Origin: Algoriphagus pacificus | GTDB lineage: Bacteria; Bacteroidota; Bacteroidia; Cytophagales; Cyclobacteriaceae | NCBI RefSeq assembly: GCF_017254845.1 | Contig: NZ_JAFKCU010000002.1 | Location: forward strand, 1,287,053 to 1,351,052 | Reading direction: 5' to 3' | DNA length: 64,000 bases | In this document: piece by piece, positions 8,365 to 18,822 of the stretch | Position numbering within the stretch: the first letter of the stretch is position 1 | Layout of the letters: each line of letters begins with the position of its first letter | Notes under the pieces: generated by a model | What the model saw: the letters and a program-made list of their open reading frames with translations, nothing else | What the model was told of the DNA's origin: nothing | Databases searched by the model: none | Program-made: the position numbers and the translations under genes

Positions 8365-9411
8365 ATGAGTCAAATAAATGACCTTTTGGAAGACCTGGAA
8401 TTCATTAGATGGGTAAAAAACCCGGATGATGAATTGACTACTTTTTGGAATAATTGGATGCAAGCCAATCCGGATAGGGTTGAAGACTTGAAATTTGCAC
8501 GAGAAATTATAAAGGGGATGGAGTTTCCTTCTATTTCCCCTTCAGAACAACTTAAGTCTGAAGTTTTGACGGCTATTTTAAAAGAAACACCTGATGTTTC
8601 GGCTAAGCTTAAGACACAGGATATCAATCAAAAATCTTCTTCTGGAACTCGAATAGCTTGGAAACTTCTCCGCATTGCAGCCATGATTTCTGGTATGGTT
8701 CTACTTTCTTATGTTATTCTCAATTGGAATAATAATAAGCCTGAACCAAAGGTGGAAAATACTGTAAGATGGATAACTAAGACAACCAATGTTGGCGAAA
8801 AGTTGAATTTCAGGCTTCCAGATCAAACCACTGTTTGGCTTAATTCAAATAGTAGCCTCAGTTTCCCTGAATCATTTGATTCTACCGTCAGATTAGTATC
8901 ACTCAAAGGTGAAGGATTTTTTGAAGTTTCTGAAGATGCTGAGCATCCCTTTAAGGTTTTGTCCGACAGTCTGGTAACAACAGCTTTAGGCACCTCATTT
9001 AATATCTCCATTCGTTCTCCTGATGAAATTACCGTCTCTCTGGTAACTGGTAAAGTCATGATTAATTATGAAAATGATACGGCCAGTTACTTTTTATCAC
9101 CAGGCAAAGAATTGATTTACAAAACATTAAATGGAACAGCTGCAATAGGTTCATTCAATGAGGAATTTGTGACCGGTTGGCGTTTCGGTAAACTTAGTTT
9201 TAGAAGGGCATCACTGACTGAGGTTGTCAAGACTTTAGAGGAATGGTACGGAGTAGAGATTAAAATTACGGGTTCAGCAGTCCAAAGCTGGAGTTTTACA
9301 GGAAAGTTTGAAAATCAGACACTTGAGGATGTGCTGTTGAGTATGTCTAACATTGAAAATTTTAATTACACTATAAAAAATAAGCAAGTAAACATCCAAT
9401 TTAACCCATAA
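8365..9411 (+). CDS. FecR-family anti-sigma factor
   Basis: The 348-residue inner-membrane protein has a cytoplasmic N-terminal sigma-binding part, one transmembrane helix at about residues 104-120, a periplasmic FecR domain at about 135-235 (LPDQTTVWLNSNSSLSFPE; EGFFEVSEDAEHPF) and a C-terminal DUF4974 region at about 275-345 (FTGKFENQTLEDVL). It would hold the upstream ECF sigma factor inactive until the STN domain of the neighbouring SusC signals. Gene order sigma-FecR-SusC is the standard arrangement in this phylum. Confidence 0.93.
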   Translation: MSQINDLLEDLEFIRWVKNPDDELTTFWNNWMQANPDRVEDLKFAREIIKGMEFPSISPSEQLKSEVLTAILKETPDVSAKLKTQDINQKSSSGTRIAWKLLRIAAMISGMVLLSYVILNWNNNKPEPKVENTVRWITKTTNVGEKLNFRLPDQTTVWLNSNSSLSFPESFDSTVRLVSLKGEGFFEVSEDAEHPFKVLSDSLVTTALGTSFNISIRSPDEITVSLVTGKVMINYENDTASYFLSPGKELIYKTLNGTAAIGSFNEEFVTGWRFGKLSFRRASLTEVVKTLEEWYGVEIKITGSAVQSWSFTGKFENQTLEDVLLSMSNIENFNYTIKNKQVNIQFNP

Positions 9412-9442
9412 CCTATGAAATCAGAATTTATAAATGACTCAT

Positions 9443-9474
9443 AAAAAAAGCCAACTGAATTTATTCAGTTGGCT
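9443..9474 (-). terminator. Strong hairpin with T tract on the minus strand
   Basis: AGCCAACTGAA / TTCAGTTGGCT is a perfect 11-base stem with a 4-base loop. The A tract precedes it, so a canonical terminator is formed only for minus-strand transcripts; on the plus strand no T tract follows. It lies between the FecR and SusC genes. Confidence 0.7.
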
Positions 9475-9565
9475 CTAATTACCGGTCCAAAGGATATGAA
9501 TCTATTGGGGAATAGGAAATCCATGGACCTCGTCTAATGAAATTTTCAATAAACTTCTCAAAAAT

Positions 9566-12500
9566 ATGCATTTAAACTTACAAAAGACAATCTATATGTT
9601 GTCCAAGTACTTCTTGTATGGCTTTATAGTTCAGATGTTGGTTTTTAACCTGGTGCTTGCAACCACGGCAAAAGGCCAATATAAGTCGATAGATCAGGTT
9701 AAAGTAAGGATCAATCAAGAGTCCATTACTCTTGAGGATTTTTTTAAATCCATTGAAAAGCAAACGCCATTCAATTTTTTGTACGATCACAATCAAATCA
9801 ACTCCGAAATTGTATTTAAGCTCAATGATCAAATCGGAACGGTGGAAAGCTTTTTACGACAGATTTCTTATCAGTCTAATTTACGCTTTAGACAGGTAAA
9901 TAATGGAATTGATGTAAAAGAGAATTCGGATCTTCCATATGTTTCCATTTCTGAGGAAATCAAAAGATTAGAAATTAAAGGAGTTGTGCTGGATGAATCT
10001 GGTGCCCCTCTTCCTGGTGTAACAATTATAGTACAAGGAACCACTCAAGGAACAGTTTCTGATGTGGATGGGAAATTCTCATTTGATGTTCAGGAAGGAG
10101 ACATTCTCGTTTTTTCATTTATTGGTTTTGAAGAACAAACCGTAGAAGTTCGAAATCAAACTGAGTTTGAAATTAGAATGAAAGAGAATTTATCTTCTCT
10201 CGAGGAAGTAGTAGTGATTGGGTATGGCACCCAAAAGAAAAGCGATCTTACCGGTGCTGTATCAACTATTCAAAGTGAGGCACTTGAGCAACGAAATTCT
10301 ATACAATTGTCTCAAGCCTTGCAAGGTATGGTACCTGGCTTGATGGTAACAAGATCGAATAGTGCCCCTGGGTCCACAGCCACGATTAGAGTAAGAGGTA
10401 TAACTACAATAGGTGACAGTGATCCATTAATCATTGTAGATGGTGTGCCGATCAGAAGTATCAATGATGTTAACCCAAATGATATAGAGAATATATCCGT
10501 GCTAAAAGATGCCGCTTCAGCTTCAATTTATGGTGCAAGAGCAGCAAGTGGAGTAATTGTAATCACGACTAAAAGGGCTAAAGAAGGTCAGTTGCAATTA
10601 AACTATTCATTGGAGACCGGCTTTGAAATGCCAACAACGAGTCCAGATTATGTTAGTGCACAACGATATATGGAGTTTTCTAATGAGTTTACTTGGAATG
10701 ATCTTAAAAACACAGGATCCGAGTATCCAGTATATTCAAAGGATTTAATAGAAAACTATGAGGAACTAAATCGTTCAAATCCTAATCTCTATCCAATTAC
10801 AGATTGGAGGTCTTTAATGTTTAAAGATAAAGCCCCTAGGCAAAGCCATTTAATAAGCCTTACCGCAGGTGGACCCACTGTCAGAAATAAAACCACTTTA
10901 GGTTATGATCAAGTTGATGGCCTTTATCAAGGACTGGATTATAGTCGATTCACAGGTAGGACAAGTACTGATTTTGTAATAAATAAGTACTTAGATGCAA
11001 CTCTGGATATGTATGTCAGATACAGTATTTCTGATAGACCTAATGTTGACGAAGGTACTATTAATCGTTTCAGTAGGGTTTCTGCACCAATTTATGCAGC
11101 TATGTGGGATGATGGGAGAATTGCAGAAGGAAAAGTTGGGGATAATATTTATGCGAGATTGGTAGCAGGTGGAGAGGACAAAACAAAAGCCACTTTTTTA
11201 ACAGCAAAGGCTGCTATCAATTTTAAACCTACGAAAGACCTGAAATTTACTGCTGTTCTTTCTCCCCAATTATACTCAACAAAAGTAAAAGCCTTTACGA
11301 AACAAATTCCTTACTATACTGCTGATGACCCGACAGTCTTAGGAGGTTATATCAGTGGGAATAACCTGACCAATCTTTCCGAAAGTAGGAATGAAAGTGT
11401 TCAGATTAATACCCAATTTCTTGCTAATTATTCCAAGTCATTTGATAAACATGATTTTGGATTATTACTGGGATTCGAAAGCTTCTTTTTAAATCAAGAA
11501 GGTTTAACCGTAATAAGTGAAAACCTCAGCCTCAATAAATATCCCTATATGGATTTGGCAAATGCCAATATTCTTAGGACTGGAGGGAATGCTTCTGAAA
11601 ACGCTTATAACTCTTATTTTGGCAGGCTAACCTATGGTTTTAACAACAAATATTTAATACAGGCAAACTTCAGAGCAGATGGCTCATCAAGGTTTGATGA
11701 AAAATATAGATGGGGGTCGTTTCCTTCGGTTTCTGTAGGATGGGTGATTACTGAGGAAGAGTTTCTGAAAAACAGTGGGATCTTTTCATTTCTAAAATTA
11801 CGAGGTTCCTGGGGAAGGTTAGGGAATGAGCGTATCGGGAATTACCCTTACCAGGCTACAATTAGCTTTAACGATGCCTTGTTTAACCAAGGAACAAATA
11901 TAGTGGCACTTCAGACCGCTGCTCAGACACAATACGCAATAAGAGACATTTCTTGGGAATCTACTGCCTCATATGATATCGGTATAGATATGGCGTTTTT
12001 TCAGGATCGGTTAAGTTTTGAGTTTGATTACTACGAAAAAACAACCTCTGATATGTTGCTTCCTTTGGAGATTCCAGATTTTATCGGGTTTGACAATCCA
12101 GATCAAAACACTGGTAAAATGTCTACAAAAGGATGGGAAACGCTACTAAGTTATAGAAATAAAGTGGGCCAATTCAACTACTCTATTTCTGCAAACTTGT
12201 CTGATTTTAATTCAGTGATGGGTGATCTTGGAGGAATCCAGTTTTTAGGATCTCAGATTAAAAAAGAGGGAAGCGAATTTAATGAATGGTATGGCTACGT
12301 TTCTGATGGACTGTTTCAAACTCAAAGTGAGCTTGATGAATCAGCGGTACTAAATTCAAATGTAAAGGTCGGTGACATAAAATATGTAGACATAAGCGGT
12401 CCAAATGGTGAACCTGACGGAGTTATTTCACCTGAATATGACAGAGTGTTACTTGGAGGTTCTTTACCTAGATTCATGTATGGAGCCAATTTAAATGTTT

Positions 12501-12952
12501 CTTATAAGAGCTTTGATTTGGGTATAGTAATCCAAGGCGTAGGAAAACAGAATTCATTGATTACAGAGGATATGGTTCAACCATTTGTAGCAGGATGGGG
12601 TAATGTACCTGCTCTATTGGAAGGGAATTATTGGAGTCATTATAATACTGACGAGCAAAACTTAAATGCAAAATACCCATTGGTGTCAAATGCAGGTAGA
12701 ACAATTAATACCCAGATGTCTGATTACTGGCTTTTTAATGGAAAGTATATGAGGCTTAAGGCATTAACTCTAGGTTATACTTTACCAAGTGTCTTTACTC
12801 AAAAAATTAAGATCAGTAATGCGAGACTTTACTCCAGTTTGAACGATCTATTTACAATCAGTAACTATCCAAAGGGTTGGGATCCAGAAGTTTCTTCTAC
12901 CGGATATCCAATAACTACCTCTGTACTTTTTGGTCTATCTGTTCAATTTTAA
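9566..12952 (+). CDS. SusC/RagA TonB-linked outer membrane receptor with STN domain
   Basis: The 1128-residue protein has a signal peptide (cleavage near residue 33, TAKGQ), an STN signalling domain at about 50-110, a carboxypeptidase-D-like regulatory domain at about 130-200 (GVVLDESGAPLPGVTIIVQG), a TonB box/plug start (EEVVVIGYGTQKKSDLTGAV, about 214) and a long beta-barrel ending in aromatic residues. It forms the outer membrane channel of a SusCD pair and imports a large ligand using TonB energy. The STN domain with the upstream sigma and FecR genes means transport also signals to transcription. The ligand is unknown. The SusD gene follows after 11 bases. Confidence 0.95.
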   Translation: MHLNLQKTIYMLSKYFLYGFIVQMLVFNLVLATTAKGQYKSIDQVKVRINQESITLEDFFKSIEKQTPFNFLYDHNQINSEIVFKLNDQIGTVESFLRQISYQSNLRFRQVNNGIDVKENSDLPYVSISEEIKRLEIKGVVLDESGAPLPGVTIIVQGTTQGTVSDVDGKFSFDVQEGDILVFSFIGFEEQTVEVRNQTEFEIRMKENLSSLEEVVVIGYGTQKKSDLTGAVSTIQSEALEQRNSIQLSQALQGMVPGLMVTRSNSAPGSTATIRVRGITTIGDSDPLIIVDGVPIRSINDVNPNDIENISVLKDAASASIYGARAASGVIVITTKRAKEGQLQLNYSLETGFEMPTTSPDYVSAQRYMEFSNEFTWNDLKNTGSEYPVYSKDLIENYEELNRSNPNLYPITDWRSLMFKDKAPRQSHLISLTAGGPTVRNKTTLGYDQVDGLYQGLDYSRFTGRTSTDFVINKYLDATLDMYVRYSISDRPNVDEGTINRFSRVSAPIYAAMWDDGRIAEGKVGDNIYARLVAGGEDKTKATFLTAKAAINFKPTKDLKFTAVLSPQLYSTKVKAFTKQIPYYTADDPTVLGGYISGNNLTNLSESRNESVQINTQFLANYSKSFDKHDFGLLLGFESFFLNQEGLTVISENLSLNKYPYMDLANANILRTGGNASENAYNSYFGRLTYGFNNKYLIQANFRADGSSRFDEKYRWGSFPSVSVGWVITEEEFLKNSGIFSFLKLRGSWGRLGNERIGNYPYQATISFNDALFNQGTNIVALQTAAQTQYAIRDISWESTASYDIGIDMAFFQDRLSFEFDYYEKTTSDMLLPLEIPDFIGFDNPDQNTGKMSTKGWETLLSYRNKVGQFNYSISANLSDFNSVMGDLGGIQFLGSQIKKEGSEFNEWYGYVSDGLFQTQSELDESAVLNSNVKVGDIKYVDISGPNGEPDGVISPEYDRVLLGGSLPRFMYGANLNVSYKSFDLGIVIQGVGKQNSLITEDMVQPFVAGWGNVPALLEGNYWSHYNTDEQNLNAKYPLVSNAGRTINTQMSDYWLFNGKYMRLKALTLGYTLPSVFTQKIKISNARLYSSLNDLFTISNYPKGWDPEVSSTGYPITTSVLFGLSVQF

Positions 12953-12963
12953 TCAAGAATAAA

Positions 12964-14658
12964 ATGAAAAATTCACTTATAATATTATTGATAATTTCTC
13001 TTTGGAGTTGTTCAGATCTTGATTTAAATCCATTATCAGAGGGTTCTTCTGAGAATTGGTATTCGAATGACACAGAGATTACGATGGCTTTGAATGACTT
13101 GTATAGGGATGATTTTTGGATTCTGCTCGAGCAATATGAAAATCCGGATTTCTTTTCAGATGATATGTTTAGCAGGTTTAATTTAACTCCTATCACATCG
13201 GGTCAAATAAATGGTGAAACTGGATTTGTAGGTTTAATTTGGAGAAATACTTACAAAGCAATTGCCAGAGCAAATACAGTAATCACTAGCTTGGAAGAAG
13301 GAAGAGCAGATGTTGTTGAGGAAAGGTTAGTAAAGTATCTCGCAGAAGCAAGGTTTTTGAGAGCCTGTATGTATTCTAGATTAATTCAATATTATGGAGA
13401 TGTGCCTTATTACGAAGGAGTTCTTGATATTGATGAAGCTTTTACACTTTCCAGAACACCTAAGTCTGAAATTCTTTCTAGTATCTATGCAGATTTTGAT
13501 TTTGCAAGTGAAAATTTGCCAGCCTCATATGGCGCATCAGAAACCCAAAGAGCTTCAAAAGGTGCTGCATATGCAATGAAAGCAAGGATAGCCTTGTTTT
13601 TTGAAGATTGGGAAGTTTCAGCAGCAGCAGCAAAGGCATGCATGGATCTTGGTATTTATGAACTATATCCAAATTACGGTGAGCTATTTCTTACTAGGAC
13701 TAAGCATACAAAAGAGGAGGTTTTTGCAATACCGAGATCGGAGGATTTAGGTGTTTTTATTCCATATGGACATAGATATGTGGTTAGAAATGCAGGAGGT
13801 ACTTCTGAGTTTACTCCATCCTATGATTTATTCTTTTCATACCTATGCACTGATGGTCTTCCTATCGATGAGTCACCTTTGTTTGACCCAAGGGATCCCT
13901 TTAAAAATAGAGATCCTAGATGCAACATGTCCATCGTGCCTCATGGCACAGCTCATTTAGGTTTTATATACCAGCCACATCCTGATTCATTGAAAACGCT
14001 GAACGTGAATACTGGTTTGTACCAGATTAACAATGATAACCGGGTAAATACGCAGTTTGCTTCCTATGTGGGGCTCGTCACGAAAAAAGGGATAGATGAG
14101 GATTTATTGGATAGAAGATTTGATCCGACTTTTATGATAGTAAGATATGCAGATGTATTACTCATGTATGCTGAATCTAAAATAGAATTAAATCAAATCG
14201 ATAACTCTGTTTTAGATGCTATGAATTCAGTGAGGGCTAGAGCCTATAATGTGGATGGATCTGAAACAGGAAGCTATCCAGCTTTTCAATTTATAAGTCA
14301 AGCCCAGTTGAGAAAAGAGCTTCGAATGGAGAGGAGGATGGAATTGGCTTTTGAAGGCTTGAGATATACAGACTTAGTTCGATGGAGGCTAGCTGAAAAG
14401 GTCTTGACTAAGAGAAATTATGGGATGTTAGATCCGGATGAATTGAAAGAAAAGATAGTAGATGCAGGTTTATGGTTTTTCCCAGGTGTACCTGAAATTG
14501 ATGAAGACGGAGCTCCGGATCTAGATCCATTTTTTAATGATGGGCTGATAAAAGTTTTGGCCAATAGAAGCTTCGATAAGTCAAAGAACTATTTATGGCC
14601 TATTCCTTCAAGTGAGATTTTAATTAATGAGAATTTAGTTCAAAATCCCAATTACTAA
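12964..14658 (+). CDS. SusD/RagB-family substrate-binding lipoprotein
   Basis: This is the partner lipoprotein of the upstream SusC. I chose ATG 12964 because it gives a clean lipoprotein signal with Cys16 (LWSCSD). A longer frame reaching back into susC would hide that signal. At 564 residues it has the usual SusD length. The SusD-like N-terminus (LDLNPLSEGSSENWYSND) is followed by TPR-like helices (FLRACMYSRLIQYYGDVPYY) and the C-terminal block RKELRMERRMELAFEGLRYTDLVRW. It would cap the SusC channel on the cell surface and capture the ligand. The substrate is unknown. Confidence 0.94.
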   Translation: MKNSLIILLIISLWSCSDLDLNPLSEGSSENWYSNDTEITMALNDLYRDDFWILLEQYENPDFFSDDMFSRFNLTPITSGQINGETGFVGLIWRNTYKAIARANTVITSLEEGRADVVEERLVKYLAEARFLRACMYSRLIQYYGDVPYYEGVLDIDEAFTLSRTPKSEILSSIYADFDFASENLPASYGASETQRASKGAAYAMKARIALFFEDWEVSAAAAKACMDLGIYELYPNYGELFLTRTKHTKEEVFAIPRSEDLGVFIPYGHRYVVRNAGGTSEFTPSYDLFFSYLCTDGLPIDESPLFDPRDPFKNRDPRCNMSIVPHGTAHLGFIYQPHPDSLKTLNVNTGLYQINNDNRVNTQFASYVGLVTKKGIDEDLLDRRFDPTFMIVRYADVLLMYAESKIELNQIDNSVLDAMNSVRARAYNVDGSETGSYPAFQFISQAQLRKELRMERRMELAFEGLRYTDLVRWRLAEKVLTKRNYGMLDPDELKEKIVDAGLWFFPGVPEIDEDGAPDLDPFFNDGLIKVLANRSFDKSKNYLWPIPSSEILINENLVQNPNY

Positions 14659-14727
14659 ATCCATACTGTAATTGTACCCATGGTCTGTATATCGAATGCA
14701 AACCATGGGTTAACAAATCTTTAATCC

Positions 14728-16575
14728 ATGAATAGATTAATATTGAGCTATGCTTTTTGTATAGTTTTCAGCTCCCTTATTGCCTCTTGTGCCGAAAATA
14801 TTCCAGAAACTACTAATGATTTTAAGGTAGATGTCTGTATTTATGGGGCTACTCCTGCTGGGATTGCCTCTGCAATTTCAGCTTCAAAATTAGATAAGTC
14901 AGTAATCCTTATTGAACCTACTGTCCGAATTGGGGGTATGGTGACCAATGGGCTGTCTCACACAGATTTTCATTCTTTTGAAGCTTTATCTGGTACTTTC
15001 CTTGATTTTACACAAAGAGTTGAAAAGTACTATTCAAATCAGTATGGAGAAAATTCTAAACAGGTAGAAGATTCATTTAGGGGAACTTTTGGTGAGCCTA
15101 AAGTCAACCTCATGATATTTCAGCAGATGCTGGATGAGCATCCAAATATTAAAGTAATAAAAGAGGCAAGCCTTAGTGAAGTTCGGATTTCGAATTCAAA
15201 AATTCTAAGCACTGAATTCAAGAGAGGAGAGAATAATCTAAAGCTACAGGCTGAAATCTTCATTGATGCAACCTATGAGGGTGATTTAATGGCGATGGCT
15301 GGAGTTTCATACACTGTTGGCCGGGAAGGAAAGGATGTCTACAATGAATCATTGGCACCTGATACTACTGATAATCAATTGCAGGCCTATAATTTCAGAT
15401 TCTGTGCTACCGAAGACCCAGCTAATCGTGTAGAAGTTAAAAAGCCATACGGATACGATAGAAATGATTTCGTTGAGATTTTACCCATTCTAGAATCTGG
15501 AGTTTTTGATAAAGTTTTTGGTTACCCACCCCAAAAAGCCATATATAAGGCACATTTACCAGTTAACCCTAACAATAAATTTGACATAAACGACATGTCG
15601 AAAGGGATAGTGAGGCTATCACTTCCTGGCAAAAATCTAGGATGGCCAGATGGATCTCCGGAACAGAGAAAAGAAATTTTTGAGGATCATCTCTATCATA
15701 ATGTAGGCCTACTTTATTTCTTACAAAATGATTCAGAAGTCCCAGAAAAATACCGCACAGATGCTAAAAATTGGGGCTGGTGCAAAGATGAGTTTGTTGA
15801 AAATGATCATTTGCCTTTACAGTTATATGTTAGGGAGGCAAGAAGGATGATTGGACAGCATATTTATATTCAAAAGGATAGCGAGCCAGTAGGTGAAGAT
15901 TCAAGAGCTGTTTTCCACGAAAGCTCTATTGCTACGGGGGATTATGGCAATAACTGCCATGGTACTCATCATGTGGGACCTTTAATCGGTGGGATGCATG
16001 AGGGTGAGTTTTACAACCCCGTACCACCTTACCAGATTCCTTATGGGGTGCTTTTGCCAAAAGAAGTAAATAACCTCCTCGTACCTGTTGCAATTTCATC
16101 TTCGCATGTCGGTTTCTGCGCGCTAAGACTTGAGCCTATTTGGACATCTCTTGGACAAGCAGCTGGATTTGCAGCTGCCTTAGCTATTGACTCTAAAAAG
16201 AATCCCGATAAAATCGAAGTTGATATTTTACAGGAAACTTTACATGAGGATGGCTCAGCCACTATTTATGTGGGAGATGTTTTACCTAGCGATTCTAATT
16301 TTGAAGTTGTGCAATGGTGGGGAGCACAGGGAGGTTTGCATCAGCTTAATACCACATCCAAACCGGGACAAAGAGGTAAAAATATAGTTGGGCAATATTA
16401 TGAAGCAGCACCTTTACATGATGTCAATCTTGAAAAGACCCTGGAGCCAGAAACGAAGGATCGTTGGATTGTAATTTCCAGAAAAATAGGAATTCAAGAT
16501 AAGGATTTAAACATTCTTCAGCAGATGGAAAAAAGAGGAGATTTTATTCGTGAAGCATATAATTTAACCCATTAA
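14728..16575 (+). CDS. Secreted FAD-dependent oxidoreductase (FAD_oxidored family)
   Basis: The 615-residue protein begins with an export signal that may be a lipoprotein signal (Cys21 in IASCAEN). A Rossmann dinucleotide motif follows at about residues 36-62 with Gly40-A-T-P-A-Gly45, then EPTVRIGGMVTNGLSHTD. The C-terminal part repeats family motifs such as VPVAISSSHVGFCALRLEP and TSLGQAAGFAAALA. It matches the FAD_oxidored (PF12831) type often found in Bacteroidota uptake loci, where it may oxidise a sugar-derived ligand in the periplasm. It sits 69 bases after susD and is probably part of the same regulon. The reaction is unknown. Confidence 0.85.
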   Translation: MNRLILSYAFCIVFSSLIASCAENIPETTNDFKVDVCIYGATPAGIASAISASKLDKSVILIEPTVRIGGMVTNGLSHTDFHSFEALSGTFLDFTQRVEKYYSNQYGENSKQVEDSFRGTFGEPKVNLMIFQQMLDEHPNIKVIKEASLSEVRISNSKILSTEFKRGENNLKLQAEIFIDATYEGDLMAMAGVSYTVGREGKDVYNESLAPDTTDNQLQAYNFRFCATEDPANRVEVKKPYGYDRNDFVEILPILESGVFDKVFGYPPQKAIYKAHLPVNPNNKFDINDMSKGIVRLSLPGKNLGWPDGSPEQRKEIFEDHLYHNVGLLYFLQNDSEVPEKYRTDAKNWGWCKDEFVENDHLPLQLYVREARRMIGQHIYIQKDSEPVGEDSRAVFHESSIATGDYGNNCHGTHHVGPLIGGMHEGEFYNPVPPYQIPYGVLLPKEVNNLLVPVAISSSHVGFCALRLEPIWTSLGQAAGFAAALAIDSKKNPDKIEVDILQETLHEDGSATIYVGDVLPSDSNFEVVQWWGAQGGLHQLNTTSKPGQRGKNIVGQYYEAAPLHDVNLEKTLEPETKDRWIVISRKIGIQDKDLNILQQMEKRGDFIREAYNLTH

Positions 16576-16622
16576 ATATAGTTGTTTTTGTAATGTTAAA
16601 TATAAATGTTTAAGTGCAATTT

Positions 16623-17330
16623 ATGAATGTGAAATTATCTATATTATTTTCTTTATATATACTATTAATAGGTGTTCCGAAACAAAAGGTTTTTCTTATT
16701 GGAGATAGTATTTCGGTACATTATACTCCTTATTTAAAAAAATATCTCAATAATGAATTTGAGTTTGAAAGGAAAGAGGATAATGGATTGGCAGAGGAAA
16801 ACCTAGATGTACCTCAGGGTGCAAATGGAGGCAATACTAGTATGGTCTTGGAGTATTTAAGGTCCAAATTGAAAGATGAGCATTTTAGACCTGACTACCT
16901 GTTGTTAAATGCTGGTTTACATGATATTAAGAGGGATCCTGTCACAAATCAAATAGCAATAAATCAAGAAAAATATAAAGCAAATTTGGCTGAGATTTTT
17001 GATTTGTTGGAAGAAAACGAGATTAAACCGATATGGATTAAAACCACACCGGTTGTTGATTCAATTCATAATAAAAAAGGAATGGCATTTTTTAGATTTT
17101 CTGAAGATGTTGATCTGTATAATAGTATCGCAGATAGTATATGTTTTAATAGAGATATCCCCATCATTGATTTGTTTTTATTTACTAAAAAACTGGACCT
17201 TGGAGAATATGTTGATCATGTTCATTTTTCTGAAGAAGCTAGGGAAAAGCAAGCTATTTTCATAGCTGGGTTTTTAGATGGCTATATACAACAATATATC
17301 TATAAGAGAGGAAGTGGGGAGAGTGTATAA
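16623..17330 (+). CDS. SGNH/GDSL-family hydrolase
   Basis: ATG 16623 is preferred over the GTG three codons upstream. The 235-residue protein has a short hydrophobic N-terminus (signal or anchor, residues 4-17), then the GDSI block with nucleophile Ser29, the NAGLHD block at about 97-102 and the catalytic Asp198-x-x-His201 pair in DHVHF. This is the layout of SGNH esterases, which often deacetylate polysaccharides. With SusCD and two oxidoreductases in the same run of genes, it may remove ester groups from the imported ligand. The gap to the FAD gene is 47 bases. Confidence 0.85.
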   Translation: MNVKLSILFSLYILLIGVPKQKVFLIGDSISVHYTPYLKKYLNNEFEFERKEDNGLAEENLDVPQGANGGNTSMVLEYLRSKLKDEHFRPDYLLLNAGLHDIKRDPVTNQIAINQEKYKANLAEIFDLLEENEIKPIWIKTTPVVDSIHNKKGMAFFRFSEDVDLYNSIADSICFNRDIPIIDLFLFTKKLDLGEYVDHVHFSEEAREKQAIFIAGFLDGYIQQYIYKRGSGESV

Positions 17331-17382
17331 ATAATAAATTTAATGTTTTGTTTAAGTTATAATTATTAAAAGTAATTCAATT

Positions 17383-18783
17383 ATGAAAGAAGTGAGTAGA
17401 CGAAAATTTATAGCTACTTCAGGTGTTGCTGCTGTAGGAATGTTTTTAACACATCCTGTTTTGTCAGAAATAATTAAGGAAAAGGGTAAGCTGAGGGTAA
17501 CCTTGGTTGGAACTGGTGTCAGAGGGATTACATTTTGGGGCAAAAAGCTCCAAGATAATTACAGTGATATCTTAGAATTTGTGGGGTTATGCGATACCAA
17601 TCCAGGGAGATTAAGCTTTGCCAAGCAATACATTGGAGTTGACTGCAAAACATATCTTGATTTTGACGATATGATTGAAGAATCCAAACCTGACTTGGTA
17701 ATGGTTACCACCGTGGATGCATTTCATCATGAATACATCATAAAAGGACTAAAGAGTGGGATTAATGTTTTCTCTGAAAAACCAATGACTACTGATGAAG
17801 AAAAATGTCAGGCAATTTTAGATGCAGAGAGAGAAAGCGGCAAAAATTTAATTATTGGATTTAATTATCGCTACAATCCACATTATACTAAGCTGAAGGA
17901 TTTATTAAATAATCAACGAGTAGGAAAGATTACTTCAGTTGATTTTCACTGGTATTTAAACGTTTACCATGGCGCATCTTACTTTAGAAGATGGCATGGA
18001 TATCGAGAATTTGGAGGTACCCTTTGGGTGCACAAAGCCACACATCACTTTGACCTGCTTAATTGGTGGCTTGACTCGGATCCAGTTGAAGTGACAGCCT
18101 ATGCTGAATTGGAACATTACGGAAAGAACGGAGAATTCAGAGGAGACAATTGTCGATCATGTAATTACAAGTCAGATTGTAAATTCTACTGGGATATTAC
18201 AAAAGATCAATTCTCAATGGACTTATATGTGGACAATGAAAAGTATGATGGATACATTAGAGACAATTGTGTTTTTAGTGAAGACATAAATATCTATGAT
18301 AAGATGTCTGCTCAGATTAAATATGCCAATGGTGTGCTAGTAAACTATTCACTTACCACTTATTCGCCCTATGAAGGTATGAGGATTGCCTTTAATGGAA
18401 TGAATGGAAGGATTGATGCATGGGATGGGATTCCTTGGAGTAAAGACACAAAACTTTCCCAAGCAGATTTGCATGAACAAGAAATGAGTCAGAGTGATGA
18501 AGAGAAGGATTTCGAAGAGATTTATGTAATGGACAACTTTGGTGCATACGAGCAAATTAAAGTATTGAAAGAGAGTGGAGGACATGGAGGTGGAGATAAA
18601 AGGTTACAGGATAAAATATTTGCAAATCCACAAGCGCCAGATCCTTTAAAGCATTCGGCTGGTTCCAGAGATGGAGCCATGTCAGTATTGATAGGTATCG
18701 CGGCTAGAAAAAGTGTAGAAACAGGGAAACCTGTAAAAATTGCAGATCTTACTGATCTTGAATCACGGCCAAATAGAGTTTAA
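17383..18783 (+). CDS. Gfo/Idh/MocA-family oxidoreductase with Tat-type signal
   Basis: The 466-residue protein starts with a twin-arginine-like signal (Arg6-Arg7, SRRKFIATSG) and a hydrophobic stretch, so it is probably periplasmic. The NAD(P)-binding Rossmann fold begins near residue 39 (VTLVGTGVRG), and the family EKP motif is at 132-134. A Cys cluster Cys257, Cys260, Cys266 (CRSC..SDC) interrupts the C-terminal domain, as in several Bacteroidota members. It would oxidise or epimerise a sugar or cyclitol derivative. It is the last gene of the SusCD locus and is followed by a strong terminator. Confidence 0.9.
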   Translation: MKEVSRRKFIATSGVAAVGMFLTHPVLSEIIKEKGKLRVTLVGTGVRGITFWGKKLQDNYSDILEFVGLCDTNPGRLSFAKQYIGVDCKTYLDFDDMIEESKPDLVMVTTVDAFHHEYIIKGLKSGINVFSEKPMTTDEEKCQAILDAERESGKNLIIGFNYRYNPHYTKLKDLLNNQRVGKITSVDFHWYLNVYHGASYFRRWHGYREFGGTLWVHKATHHFDLLNWWLDSDPVEVTAYAELEHYGKNGEFRGDNCRSCNYKSDCKFYWDITKDQFSMDLYVDNEKYDGYIRDNCVFSEDINIYDKMSAQIKYANGVLVNYSLTTYSPYEGMRIAFNGMNGRIDAWDGIPWSKDTKLSQADLHEQEMSQSDEEKDFEEIYVMDNFGAYEQIKVLKESGGHGGGDKRLQDKIFANPQAPDPLKHSAGSRDGAMSVLIGIAARKSVETGKPVKIADLTDLESRPNRV

Positions 18784-18822
18784 TTACTTGAATTGAACTA
18801 TTGAATATTTCAAATATCTAAT

